A DNA stretch of 64,000 bases from Crossaster papposus. Lineage: Eukaryota > Echinodermata > Asteroidea > Velatida > Solasteridae. The DNA is taken from positions 62,001 to 126,000 of the forward strand of contig JBAIAA010000242.1 in NCBI GenBank assembly GCA_037893245.1, read 5' to 3'. The notes under the pieces are model-generated. The model worked only from the letters and a program-made list of their open reading frames with translations, was not told the origin of the DNA and made no database searches. Shown here one piece after another: positions 41,757 to 55,400 of the stretch (positions are counted from its first letter, which is position 1; each line of letters opens with the position of its first letter). The position numbers and the translations under genes are program-made.

Positions 41757-43670
41757 AACGACTAGTCGTCAAATTTTGTCGTACATAATTTCCCAGTAAG
41801 AGTTGAACAGTAAGTGTGCATCTCATTATTTGTGTTCATTGGGAAGGGGCGTAATCATCATGCGGCTTACGTTTTGTTTAATTATTAGAACTATTATCGG
41901 TCACATGGGAAGGACATTTAATTGAAGGACGTGTAACGCTGGGTTGTGTGGATTTTTTTAACATTTTTTTCTGTGAGACTATTAGGTTTTTTAACATAAA
42001 GTGTTGTGTTTATTGGGAAGGAGCGTAATCATACATGCGGCTCAATTTTTGTTATTATTAGAACGATTCTCGGTCACATGGGAAGGATATTAAATTGAAA
42101 GACGTGTAACGCTGGGTTATGTGGATTTTTTTCTTTTTCTGTGAGACTATTAGGTTTTTTAGTTAAAGATGAAGTGTTTTTGCAAGAAAATAGCAAGGAG
42201 AAACTGGTTTATGCAGGCATACTTCAAGAAAAGATAAGTTTATTTGTGTGTATTTGTTTGATTAATTCTGGAGTTAACTGCAATGAATCAGAACTCATTT
42301 TATATGGCAAGGGGAGTGTGTTTATGGGAGTTTTCGCAAGCCAGAACTGTTTCTCATCGTTTTTGTAATTGTTTTTGAGATACTGAAACGGTTTTGCTGC
42401 GTGAGGTATCATAGGATTTTATGTTTGTGTCTGGTCTGCAGAGATAAATCTGTATATTTATGATTTGCTGGTACGCCAGCAATGTGGGCGCGTAACTATA
42501 CTGCCCAAAGCGTAATTTATTTTATTTTTATTTCTTTCTTAGTGAGATACGCTTCTGGGAGGTCAGTTCTGGCCACCTTTTTTGGCGAGATTGTAAGTAT
42601 GAATGGGGTGGGGTGGGGTGGGGGGTGGGGTTACGTGTACAAGTTTCAAGAGAACCCCTCCGTATTTTTCGGGTTTTTTAAACATATTTTTTTTAATGCG
42701 GAAAAGGTTCTGCTGACAAGTATCATATGGATTGTATTTGTGACTAGTCTGCAGAGATAAATCTGTAATTGTACGTTATCTAGTGGGTATGCCAGAGAGT
42801 GGTTGTTTGACTGGCCTCTCCAGAGCGTAATTATTAACTCTTTTTGTTCCCGTTTTGGGGTTAGACACGCATCTGGGGGATCAGTTCTAGTCACTTTATC
42901 TCCGCGTTTCCGAAAAATACGGAAGGAGTTTTCTTGAAAAAGCATATATCACTAAGAAAAAAACTTAAACTAAGCATTACGCTCTGGGTGGTATAGTTAC
43001 GCAACCACATTGCTGGCGTACCAGCAAATGATAAATATACAGATTTATCTCTGCAGACCAGCCACTGACACAAAATCCTATGATATCTCACGCAGCAGAA
43101 CCGTTTCAGTATCTCCAAAACAAAATACGAAATCGATGAGAAACAGTTCTGGCTTGTGAAAACTCCCATAAAAACCCTCCCCTTCCCATATAAAATGAGT
43201 TCTGATTCACTGCAGCTAACTCTAGGATTGATCAAACAAACACAACAAAATGAACTGATCTTTTCTTGAATTAATATGCCTGCATAGGCCGGTTCCTCCT
43301 TGCTATTTTCTAAAAAACCTAATAGTCTCACAGAAAAAGAAAAAAAAATCCACATAACCCAGCGTTACACGTCCTTCAATTTAATGTCCTTCCCATGTGA
43401 CAGAGAATCGATCTAATAATAACAAAAATTTAAAAAAATTGAGCCGCATGTATGATTACGCTCCTTCCCAATAAACACAACACCTCATGTTAAAAAACCT
43501 AATAGTCTCAAAGACAAAATGAAAACAAATCCACATAACCAGCATTACACGTCCTTCAATTAAATGTCCTTCCCATGTGAACGATAAACGTTCTAATAAT
43601 TAAACAAAACGTGAGCTGCATGTATGATCACGCTCCTTCCCAATACACACAATTCACGACTGGTCGTGAA
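41757..43670. mobile_element. Large foldback built from the 1-kb array repeat
   Basis: The arm at about 41757-42485 is the inverse of about 43008-43670. Both are copies of the 29.8-33.9 kb array unit, including its GCGTAATCATACATGCGGCTC block and 75-codon frame. The centre has a second inverted pair around CCGTATTTTTCGG (42660) and CCGAAAAATACGG (42910). CGACTAGTCG-type motifs lie at both ends. Confidence 0.8.
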
Positions 43671-43682
43671 TTTATTCACGAT

Positions 43683-44739
43683 CTCTGAATACTGCCTTTT
43701 GGCAGGGGGAGGGACATCAATTCTGTTGGTACATTGCGTTATGGGGACAACCCATAGGGTTTGTGTGTGAACTGAAATATCTCTAATCTCAAACTCAGAA
43801 CACTCTAAAATTCAAAAGATTTCAGCATCACCCTAATTTGTCCTCTTCTTCATTTTCCTTTATTGTTCTACCTTTACTGAAGACCCAACGCGCTATGGGG
43901 AATCGATAATGTCCCCACTACTCGTTCTGTCTTTTCCAAACAAAAGAGCCTGTCCCCATAACTAGATGGAGGCTCGTACATGTTCACTTCTCCAGGATCG
44001 CCGCCCGTGCATAGTTAAGCGTTAAATCATTACGGCCTCGAAATATCCTTCTCGAACTTCAACATCTCTATCATCGCCTAAAAATGTGATATACTATAGG
44101 CAAGAAACTATGCAGATCTTGAAAATGCCACAATTAAAAAAAGAGAAAAATATGGAAGCTGCGCCGACGACATGTTTTGTTGCATGTGTCTTGTGAACTT
44201 GCGAAATGGAAGGGCCATGTGACATAATGCGAGTAAAGTGGTTTTAATATTTCAGGTCTTTTTTTCAGGGCCTTTTAAGGATTCTATAACACTAAAAATC
44301 AAAGCTTTTGAAACAATTTCGAGAATATTTGTCATCCCGCTTGTTTCTGATTGGATAGGCTTGATATTACGTCTTTTCCGCTCCGTGGTAGCTGCGCAGC
44401 TGCTGATGCCAGCTGCATGTGTATCGATCCACCTCGATATAATTATTCTCGATCATTTTATACACGTTTTTGAGCTAATATAGTATGATCTAAGTTCATG
44501 TATCCCCCGTCTGGTCTATAACTGCAGCTCTATGTGTGTTTGTGTCGCTGATTAATACAAACCTAACGGATTGTGTGTCACTTGCACTGCACAAATTAGA
44601 GACAGTAGTATTAAACGTTTCTCTTTGAAGGTCGTTTCCTGATTGTTGCATATACAGTTTATACCGACTAGTATTCAACTGATCATTTCGATACAACAAC
44701 CAAGTCCTTAATAAGCACCTCCTGCCAGGACCAACCTTT
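43683..44739. other. Intergenic DNA, nothing recognised
   Basis: No inverted ends, exons or RNA genes were recognised. Confidence 0.4.
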
Positions 44740-47700
44740 GGTGCATCCCTCATAGGTGTACTATCTGCTTCAACAACATGCCGTTACAATCTCAGGAGAC
44801 ATCAAAGCGATGTTTCATCAAGTACGCCTGCTATAGAGGACAGGTGCCCCTTTCGCTTCCTGTGGCGCAACCTATAAGTTGACGTCGAGCCAGACATCTG
44901 TGTTTTGATTCAACCTGTAGTTCCTGTTAGGCTACTTTTGCTCCGAAGAGGCGAGCCGCTGAACATGTGAAGGACTACTAGAGGTTGCGAAGGCAGTCGA
45001 CCAGTCCTTCTAGTTCTATGTCGACAACTGTTTAAAGAGCCTACCAGCAAACTTGATGAAGACGCCAACATTCGCGTCCAGAAGATGCGAGACTTGCTAG
45101 CTGACGGTTGTTTCAAAATACAGCAGTGGACCAGCAACATTCCTGCAGTGGAGGAAGATCTCCCACCAGATGCTCGTTCTGATGGCTGTGAGCTGTGAGC
45201 ATAGACCCATCAGCTATGACTGCCTCAACATGAGCCTGAGGAATATGTATAAAATCCTTGTGAGCCAGTACGACCCCATTATAGGTTCATAGCTCCGTTT
45301 ACAGCTTGAGCAAGAGTCATTGCCCAAGACATGTGGAAGACAAAACGCAACTGGGATGATAAGCCGGGTGATATCAGAGAACAGTGGCAAGCCTGGAAAA
45401 GTAAACTTCTCCACCTGACTGGAGTAAAGCTAAAACAGATGCTCTACCCCCCCCCCCCCCCCCCCCCCCTCCCCAAATCAAGAAAGAGGCTACCCATAAC
45501 CAACTTCACATTTTCTGTTTATATTTACGGGGTTGTGATTTACCTGCAAGCAGAAGATGAACAACACAACGTCCACGTTAGCTTCACTATGACCAGGTCT
45601 CGTGTTGCCCCCAAACGATGCTTTATCTAGAGCTCTCTGCAGCTTCAGCAGGTGCACAATTAGCTGATTCCATATAGAAAAAAAGTCCATATTACTCTTA
45701 AAAATGTTATCATGTTAAGTGACTCCACTACTGTCCTCACCTGGCTGAAATCAGAATCCTGCCGGTATAAGGTCTTTGTTGGCACCCGTGTTCCTGAAAT
45801 ACAGACCCTGACCGATGTTGACAAGTGACATTACGTCGACACCAAGAACAACCCCGCTGAAGAATTTACAAGAGGCAAGACCCTGGTTTACCTCGGCCAA
45901 GCCAACAGATTGAGAGATAGTCCTCCTTTTCTTTGGTTGTCCTCAGACATGTGGCTAGCTCACCCTTCTGAACAGACAGAAGACCCATCCGAGTTCAAGA
46001 AGTCAGCCTTCTGTGGTGTTGTCATAATCCAGCCCAACAACTTACCTGATCCGTCCGAGTATGACACTTGGAGTGACCTTGTTACAGTTACCATACAGCA
46101 TCTTCATGGGGCGGCCGACGGTGGAGATCCTGCCAAGTTCGTTGATCAACGGGTAGATACCGAGATGCACCTTTATCAGCGTGCTCAAGATTCAACAAGA
46201 TTCCTTCCCAGAAGAGATTGCTTGCATCAAAGCAGGCAAAAAGCTCCCCCGTGGCAGCAGACTCTCCGGAGTATTACAAATATTGCGCCCTTATCAGAGT
46301 GGGAGGACGTCTTCGTCGTGCCCAAGATCTACCCGATGACACCAAGTATATACCATCGTATACCCATCTCATCCCATTACAAGACTTGTCATCCGTAACT
46401 ACGGTGATAAGTTGCTCCACTACGGACCTGAGTGCATACTGGCAGAAATCCGACGCAAGTTTTGGATCCCACGCTGCCCGAAAACATCAACGACAGTGCT
46501 TTGAATGTCAGAAGTGGAGAGCTGGCCCTCAAGTTCCAAAAATGGAAGATTAGCCTCCGGCGCATCTTTGTCTCTTCAAGCTTTCTTTCTATTCAACAGG
46601 AGTAGACTGTTATGGTCCGATGACATGCAAGATTGGGCGAAGAAGCGATACGCGTTGGGTAATTATCTTTAAGTGATTATCTTTAAGTGCATGACTAACA
46701 GAGCCATACACCTTGACCTATTAATATTATACAGCCTCGATACAGATGTGTTCTTGATGGCCTTCGGGCGGTTCATCTCAAGACGGGGCAGACCACACGA
46801 GATCCTCTGTAAATGTGGCCCCAATTTCAAAGGGGGAAATTATAAGCCAAAGGACGCTTTTAATGCCATGGATCTCATATTACACTAGGTCAAGTTCATG
46901 TTCAACCCCCCGAATGTTCCACACTTTGGAGGAGCATGGGAACGTAAGATAAAGTTCGTGAAACATGGTCTGGTGATGAGCAGTCCGTCCCGAGCGTGCT
47001 CATCGAAGTTGAGGGAATCCTAACTCGAAACCTCTGGGGTATATGTTTCATCTAAATGTTGCAGATCCCGATCCAGTCACTCAAACTTGTTGCTGATAGG
47101 GCGGCATAATGCGTTCTTACCCAAGGGCGTCTATCCGGCTAGGGATCTATTTGGCAGACGACGCTGGAAGCACTGCCAGGGACTTGCTGGTTACTTTTGG
47201 TGCGGGTTCATCATGTCCGATACACTTTTGAACGATTTTAAATGATTTGAATAACGATGGAAATTGTAACGCCCCTTTCCTATTAAAATCAAACCATACA
47301 GCTTTATCAAAAAAGGTTGTCAAGCCCCGCGAATGCTGTCTCGGGAAATTCAAATTACACAGGCCAAAGTTGAATAAACCTCAAAGGTCACAAAACAAAG
47401 GTGCACAATAGGTGATTAAAAACAACCCAAGTCATGGGGAAAATCAATAACACAACAGTTTACACAAGTAATGAGTAAAAAGGGAACATGGTCGTCACAT
47501 GGGTAAACTTCTTACACAACTTTGTTGTGCAAATAATGTAACACAATTATGGGTAAAAAGTTACGCCGAAATTAGTACTTTTGTACACTCTAGCTGTTGT
47601 GCAAACCGTTTACACAAGTGGACGACCATGTTCCCTTTTTACTCTCAAAAAGGTAGTAATTTTACTCAATATTGAGCAATTTTTTTTTAGAGTGTAGTTA

Positions 47701-48010
47701 CCGACGTTCCAAGAGTGCCAGAAAATGGCAGATAGACCGTCCCACTTTGACTACCAATGATGTCGTTATGATTGTCGACCCAACACTCAGCAGAGCTCAG
47801 TGGCCCATAGGGAGAGTTGCAGAAATCTTTCCGGGTGCTGACGATCGTATCCGCACTGCCAGCGTGAGAGCACGAGGTTAAACCCACACTCGCCTGGCGA
47901 CGCGACTGAAACAGCTTCCTGAGGTCATTGACGACAACCTACCTAATGATGATGCCATGCAAACCTACCTGAGGGTGATGACACCAACACCTGAACTGTT
48001 TTCTTATACA
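44740..48010 (+). mobile_element. BEL/Pao LTR retrotransposon fossil (internal part)
   Basis: Recognisable pol parts occur in order. Reverse-transcriptase-like sequence is at about 44780-45120, the late RNase H region with its TLTDVD-type segment at about 45720-45900, the integrase zinc-binding region at about 46200-46550, the integrase core at about 46560-47200, and the post-integrase segment (KWQIDRP, WPIGRVAEIFPG) at about 47690-47990. It is old and heavily broken, with of the order of ten or more breaks. No LTRs were recognised. A small DNA element is inserted at about 47205-47696. Confidence 0.85.
47205..47696. mobile_element. Small non-autonomous element inside the BEL fossil
   Basis: It separates two stretches of the retroelement. 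It has an internal inverted pair (AAGGGAACATGGTCGTC near 47478 and GACGACCATGTTCCCTT near 47622). The right end TTTTTTTAGAGTGTA resembles the ends of the elements at 8614-9697 and 50943-51145. The left boundary is approximate. Confidence 0.55.
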
Positions 48011-49309
48011 CTTCGTGATTCATAGGAACACTTTCTGATTTATTAAATTTGATGTTCACTTAAGGGCAGCTGTACGAAAGTGTCTGAGCTAAAAACCTAT
48101 ATAGCGCCCCCTCGTGACTTTTGTGCCTAAATTTATATCAGTATCGCATGAATATCGATCGATCAAGCAACGTACGCCTGTTTAACTTACCATACCGTGA
48201 TATGTAAATAATTACATATCTTTTTAGCGTTAAGATGTTACTTTCAGGACATGAACGTACATCTAGGACATATTTGTTACCGTTATTTATTAACTCCGAG
48301 CACTGTTTTGATCTACCTTTGTGAGATTAAAAATGCTAAATCTTAAGCGTATATCATGGAAATGTTGCAGAACGTATGTTCTTCGTTTATTCGCGCGCAG
48401 CCATGATGTACTAGACTGGCTTCCAGTCTCTCGGGTACATAAACGAGCGCCTCGTTTTGGTATTATATATTTTTTTATTTAATTGTTTGTTGTTTTTTGC
48501 AATTTTGCCTAAAGGTGTTTTTAATTTGTAGATGTTGTTTTTATTCTGAATAATAATTTGCCGGGTAATCCTACAAATAATAAAACAGATAAAAAACAAT
48601 GGTTATCCTAATAGGTGGCAAGGGTTACATTTCCCCTATTTTAGGACACTGTCTAATTGAAAGATGTTAGTTTTCATATTGTCCGTGATAAATTACCGTA
48701 ACATCTTTTAAACGAACGAAAAAACCATTCTAACAAAATATTATAGGAGTTGAAGGAACGCTTTAATATACATAGCGTTTTAAAAAAATTCACAAATTAA
48801 CAGTAAATAAAACACTACAATATGTTGATAGCTTTGGTAAAAGTGTTTCAAAAATAGGCAAGTTGTTTAACAATTATCAGATAAAAACATTGGGGTAAAT
48901 TAGGGATAATTATTGAAGCCATTACACAGAATTTGCTTTCAAAGATTTTAAAACTTGTTTTAAATGTTGGCAACAAACATAGGCCCAATTTAAGTAATTT
49001 TCTATTCACAAATTTGCTGAGCTCAATCACACCCATGCTCAACCTTGGGTCTATGTTGTTTGTATTTTTGACTGAAAATCAGTTTAGAAGTAATCTCAAC
49101 ACATTTTAGAACCGTCAACACCATCACCAATTGTAGTGAGCACTTAAATTATGTTCCCAACCTTAATTGTTTATTCCTATGGCACTTTTATAAGGTGTTC
49201 ATAATGCCCTCAGTAATGTTGTCCATTCCTTCATTCCTCTGGATGTTTGTCTTGATTTGTCTCGATCGTATTACCTAATCATCAATAGTTCTAGGTGTGG
49301 GCGTGACGT
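48011..49309. other. 3' flank of the patatin gene
   Basis: A minus-strand AATAAA polyadenylation signal candidate lies at 49170-49175, about 135 bases after the stop codon. Another AATAAA overlaps the stop itself. The remainder is unrecognised AT-rich DNA. Confidence 0.5.
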
Positions 49310-49402
49310 TTATTTATCTGCTGTGACGTCATGAGCTTTCCTCTGTAGGTTATGCTTCTTGATGTATTCACGGAGGAAATACACCACGCCCATTTTTCCG
49401 CA
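49310..49402 (-). CDS. Patatin gene exon 12 (stop codon)
   Basis: CGKMGVVYFLREYIKKHNLQ to DVTADK and TAA. Acceptor TCTTTCAG. The coding end overlaps an AATAAA string. Confidence 0.88.
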   Translation of the reverse strand, partial: CGKMGVVYFLREYIKKHNLQRKAHDVTADK

Positions 49403-52400
49403 CTGAAAGACAACAACATGTCCAAACACTCACATCAAAGTTACATCCAACCTCATCTAACAAATCAATTCTAAACCACATTAATTGTACACAAATATAG
49501 TTGAGCCGATTTAATCCCCAAGGGGTAAATCTTATAATGTGTGTTCATATTCACATAAATCGTGCTAAGGGAAGAAATATTGCATCCAGACGCCACTTTG
49601 TTATCGTATATATTTTTTCTATGAACGTCAGTCCTGGCAAAAATGTTCAAAAGACATGAATCCGAGACTGAGAAACCATTCCAATTTTGTTATAAAAATG
49701 CATGTACATGTACATGGCGTACTACGACCCTACGTATACTTTAGAAGTGGCGTCAGGATAGTACACTGTACATTCTTTCCCTTACCTGATAGATGTATTC
49801 TTTGTCTTCAGGTTCGATATCAAAATCGGTGCTTGCCAGATATCCTGTATCGATTCCAATGGTGCGATCGATATCTGCAGTCTGGGGCAGACAACCGATA
49901 ATAAAACATTAGAAAATGCTTTCCGTAGATAGATAAGTGATCAAATGTTGTAATGGCGGTGACGTTCTATTATCCACATTATATCTGGCATAGGCCTAGC
50001 TCTAAACACGTTGCTAAAACGAGAGTGCATTTTGCACTTTAAAAACGTCCATGGCAGAGTTAACCCGGTTCTATTTGACCCGACATGTTGGTGGGTGACA
50101 CTTGTTTGGGTCAGAATGACACTTTTACAAGACAAATGACCAGTAATGAGTCGACGATTGTCGTATCGACCCTGCAAAGTGTCATTTTGACCTTAGAAAA
50201 AGTCATTTCCATCCGAAAAAGTGCCATTCTGACCAGAAAAGTGTAATGTTGACCCTGAAAAGTGTCATGCACTTTGACCCTGCACTTTGACCCTGCAAAG
50301 TGTCGTGCGCTTTTAAACTGAAAAATGACATACACTCTCACCCTAAAAGGTGTCATTTTGACCCTGAATGAAAAGTTCCGTGCCAAATAAAAGCCAGTCA
50401 AATCTGAACCAGGAGTTGCGCGAAAAACTAAAGAGGGATCTAAAGCGTCCTTGTACTGGTGAAATGCCAGCTAGTCCATCAGTTACAATAAGACGCGCTG
50501 GTATAGTGGACGTAGAACAACTTAGAACAATAAGGTCCACAATGGAAGGTGACACATCCATTTGTGTGTAACAGAAACACAACTCCTACCTTACATGAAA
50601 GACGATTGGCGTTCAGCATCAGTGCATTCAGAATAGCTCCGAACATGCCCGTAATCTGAGTGCAATCCGTCATTCGCTCAAACCCTCGAAGATCTAGCAT
50701 CATATCTACGCCTCGCTTCTCGGCAAAGGCAAGCAGTTCACAAAACTCAATCTGCTCAGAGTCGAAAAGAAGAAGAAACTGAATGATTTATATGTTAAGA
50801 CTTTAAATACTGTACACATGATTGATAACCTGGAAGTAGGATTTTACTAGAACGCCACAAATCAGGTAGGCTACATAGCCGCATTTTCTGCAAAATGTAT
50901 AGGCCATACACGTCAAGGCATAAGTTTCAACCAAAGTACATGTACACTCCAAGAAATAAAGGTTCAAATTTGCTCCTTAATTGATACAACAACAGCACCC
51001 CAAAGGTTTAAGGGTGCAAATTTGGCCCTCTAAGAGTACAATGTGTTAGAGCTGAACCCTAATAGGTTCTGTTTTGTACCCATAGGGGTGCTGCTATTGT
51101 ATCAACTATATGGTGCAAAATTGAACCTTTGTTTCTTAGAGTGTACATTCATTCTTATTTTTTTTTCTTTGTCGTCGTGTCTGTCAAACGCATACATTGT
51201 GCTCACCCATAAAACCAGTTCTCTGTTAAACCCGTTGATTTGTAAAGCAGTCTAATAAAGCAATATTTTTGTTATATTGTACAAGGTCAAATATTAAAGG
51301 TTATAAAAGCTGTATTTTTTCGGCTTGTTTCTCTTCAATTCAGCTAACCGTTTTTGTATTCATTTTTTGTAAACAATAGTGGCCTTACCTCGCCATTACC
51401 GTTGATATCAAGAATATCAAAAAGGGCGTCTGGGCTGCTGGTTGTGGTCAAGATATTTCCACACAAAATCTTGATATCTTCTTCAGTGAAAGTGTGCGTT
51501 TCAGCAGCCTGACCAAACGTGGGGGAAAGAATAGCGAAGAATCAGAACCAATCGTTTTCCTCCCACTTCTAAAACTGTACTTTCTTCTCATTGTCTTATC
51601 TTTGCATGTTTCTTCAGGCTTGCGAGCTACAGTTCCTATGGCGCTTTTGAGGGATCCTTGTTTTCATTACCAGAAATAATTCAAGAGACATTACGTCCTG
51701 GAAGCGCCCAATTGGGCTACATGAACGCATTTTGAACCAAATTTTGTTATTCGGAACAAGCATTTAAAAGTAGGATATAAACATAAAAAAAAACATCCTT
51801 TAAAAACTGGGCGTTTTGTGTTATTCTTGTAGTTCGGGGTCCAATTTTTTCGCGACCCCAACAACTCTGTGTTTGGGTATAGTCGTGATTCCAGCCGTAC
51901 AGAGAGTTCGTCTTTTGCGGACGTGTAAGAAACAACATGTGTTCGTTGATGCTGACCCTAGTGTGACCCTAGCTTTATATGTGACACACACACAACGTGT
52001 ATCGTACATTGAATGGAAACGACAGGAAAAAAACAGTATGCGTATATACTCCGTCGTGTTCAAAGTACTCGGTATCTTGCATGGAACGGTACGTACAGAA
52101 CAAAGATTTCGTATGAAATAACTTATACCTAACCTATACCCCAACTTGGCATCTGATTGGCTGTCCTGTAAATTGTCTATTAATATTATGCCCGATAACA
52201 GAGGAAGCATTGGTCAAGGCTAGTGTAATCTGCGAGTCTCACTCAACTCAATAGTTTCCGACTGCATTCTATACGGAAAATAGGTTGATAACGTCTGATA
52301 AAAATGATGGATAGCAAGTGAAAAGCAAACACAATAATCTTAGATCTCCCATGATCCCTAACAGAGTCGCAGATAATGTGCAATCAAAATGTAGAAGGTA

Positions 52401-55400
52401 ACACAAGAGTTAACAAAATACCTCCAAGAAACCGACTTACTCCCTGTAGATACTCCTTGAATTCTTGTCTTGAGATCGTCCCGCTTTGGTCAATGTCGTA
52501 ACTCTCCAGAAGTGTTATAAACTTGGTCAGTGCTTGCTTGGAACTCTCGTGCAGTTTCATTTTCTCCTGAGACTGTGCTCTCTTCCTGAAGACAAGTTAA
52601 AGGACACTTTTGGGTTTTACGAAACATTTGCTTCGTCTTCGGCTTTGGCTTCGCCTCCGACTCCGACTTCCGAATCACTGGGAAGCAAACCCAGTGAAAA
52701 TACTCCACTTTTAGGTTCAAGTTAACTAATTGAATGTTTCTTAAGCACAACAGGTACCAGAATGTGCCTAGAGTTCCAAACAGTCGGGAACCTAAAAGGC
52801 GCCTTAAGCCTCAGAATACGAAGCCAGGGATTCGAAAAGACCCATATTGTGATTGCATGACTCCACTAGGATAACGCTATTTGAATTTGATTTAGTCCAT
52901 TTGCTCGACTAACATGGTTGACATGTACACACTACAAAGTGTTATTGTTAATTTATGTATTAATGACTATAAATTCCCTGTGAATGTATTTCTTCCGCAT
53001 GCTGTATAGTTGATAGTTAGTTCAAAATCGAAATCTTAGAAACTTCGTCAGATAAGTTGACAACCACAATTCTTTAGATTTTGAGAACTTTTGCTGCTAT
53101 GACAAACGATAAAAATGCCTAAAGGGGTCGTATACGTTTGGTAATTACTCCAAAAATTAATGGCAATAAAAACTTACTTGGTAAGAAGTAGACCTACAGC
53201 AGCTTTGGATAGTATAATGCATTTTTTGGAAACTGTTCACTTCAAAGTACTACGGTTATAAAAAAAGATATCACTTTTTATCTCTAAACATTTGAATCTG
53301 AGAAGCGTTACTAAGGTTGTGTATTCCAATGCAGATTATTCTTCCTGCGTGAACATAACCGCTCCAGATTTTCGGCAATATCTCAAAATCGCTACCACCT
53401 TTTGAAATGAAATGTGTACAGGCTAGTTTTATGGTATATATCTATAACTATATATGATTGAACAAACAGTGGATTCCAATTACCAAACGTATACGATCCC
53501 TTTAACCTATAAATGATATATAATAAAGTGCTATATAACTTGAATTGCAGTACCTGCTCAGTTTGGTATTTGGTACGACGACCGCCTCCCCTTCCTTCTC
53601 GTGCCTCATCGCGCGTTTTGTCAAAGCTACCTTTAGATGTTCCACTTTATCTCCAGAATACTGCGACAACCGAACGGTAAACCCAAATAAAAAAAGTCCC
53701 TATGTATACACGTATAGACAAGTTTATTCAAATTTCTTTACTCTCGGTTATATTTCTAAAAAGGGCTCGTTTCAGGGCAAGAAGAGGCATTTTTGGAGTA
53801 GGAGTTGGTATCCTAGATAATAATGGAATCTTGAAATGATGGATACCAAGCCGAATTGTGAGTTTAAAGGGGGAATTTTTTCAAAATCATTGTATTAACT
53901 GGATAAAAGCACATCTTTGTTTACTGTACATTTTTAAAAACTATTTATTTCATTCGAAGCTGCCGAAAACCCAAATAATTCTAAATAAAATATATGGAGT
54001 TTATTGATTATCAAATCAATATTGATTAGTGATTATCAAATCAATAAACTCCGTATATTTTAGTTACAATTTTGCATTCAATTTTAGCACCATGAAATGA
54101 TTTGAACAAACATTTTGGAAATGCAGTTAAAACTGTTGCTGTTATCCATTTGATTTTTTTTTTTTTTTTAAATACCCCTTTAATCTCGGAAGTACATTTC
54201 ATGGTATGAGTGCAAAAGCATAGCTGGTGCCAGCAAATTTACAGAAATCGTTTTGTTCTGAAGTGACATTTTTCAAAATACGTTTGGACATGCAGGGTAT
54301 TGTTTTTAGGTGTCTTGTGTGTCCACACTTTTGTTTGAACCAAAGTTTCAATCGTTTTTTTTCGATTGCACGAAAAAAATGCACAGAATGCAGATTTATA
54401 CGTCCCCCATAGACTTGTGTGCATTTATCTGCCGCGTTGCTCCCAGGAGAACAATTCTCGAATCTTGTTGTGCACATGCGCAGTTGAAAATCAGATGTAA
54501 AGTAAAATGACGTCTTGTTTGAAGTTTTAACCAAGTTTTAAACAACGAGCACGGCGCACGTAGCATCTACAAATATTCCAGTCACGTTGTGACCTCTCCC
54601 ATTGAGCTAGGCCAGCGATTATAGCTCTTATTGGACAATCAGCACCACGTGCTAGTGTCGTGTCGAAAGGAGAACAACCCGTTATTGTATCAACTATCGG
54701 TAAATCTAACGACTTACCAATACAGCTCCAATGGATTTCTCATTTAAACCATCAAACCTATCAGTGCTGCTGAACATATCACGGAAACGATGAAGGAAAG
54801 TGTCTTTCTCATCCATAGATAAGTACCAACCTAGATGTAAAAACAATACATTTAATACGCATATTTAAATGGGCCTATTCCATCAATCAGTTGAAACACG
54901 GTGTCCTTGTTACGTCCATAATCTGTTGTGAGCAAATTTCAGTACTACTAGTACATATCACTACACATAGTTTTGCTATGTATTTGTATGTACAACAAAC
55001 GGAATGGACCCAATACAAGCTACTCTTACCTAAAATACAAGTAAATCAGTAGATATAAACTACTCTTATACTTTAAAGAGTATACTAATCAGTTGTTTAA
55101 TTCATCGCAAAACTACTGAACATTTTAGTTATTCCCTCTGTCCAAGGTTCATTATGTCAATGTCATTGATGACTGAACAAACAAGACGGTTATGAAAGGT
55201 ACTGAAATCAGCGCTGTGACAGTGGTTATTTGTTTACGGTACTTCAGTGGCAAAGCTCATGTAGGTGCTTTTGTAAAGACAGATTCATTTACTGTTTGAA
55301 CACGTGTACGGTCAGGCCTGCATTATGTAATTTATTGTTGTGTGCACAAATAGTATTGCATGACACGGACAAGTGCATATCAAGATCAGACATAGTTCAG

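Noticed and set aside
41170-41760. Complete transposon starting at ACAGGGTGTCCAAAA
   Set aside because: Only one end-like motif was seen; no matching inverse end was found.
45440-45480. Biological signal in the C-run
   Set aside because: A homopolymer inside the decayed retroelement; slippage is enough.
44740-48010. Host protease or aspartyl-type gene
   Set aside because: The order of reverse transcriptase, RNase H, zinc-binding and integrase remnants is that of a BEL/Pao element.
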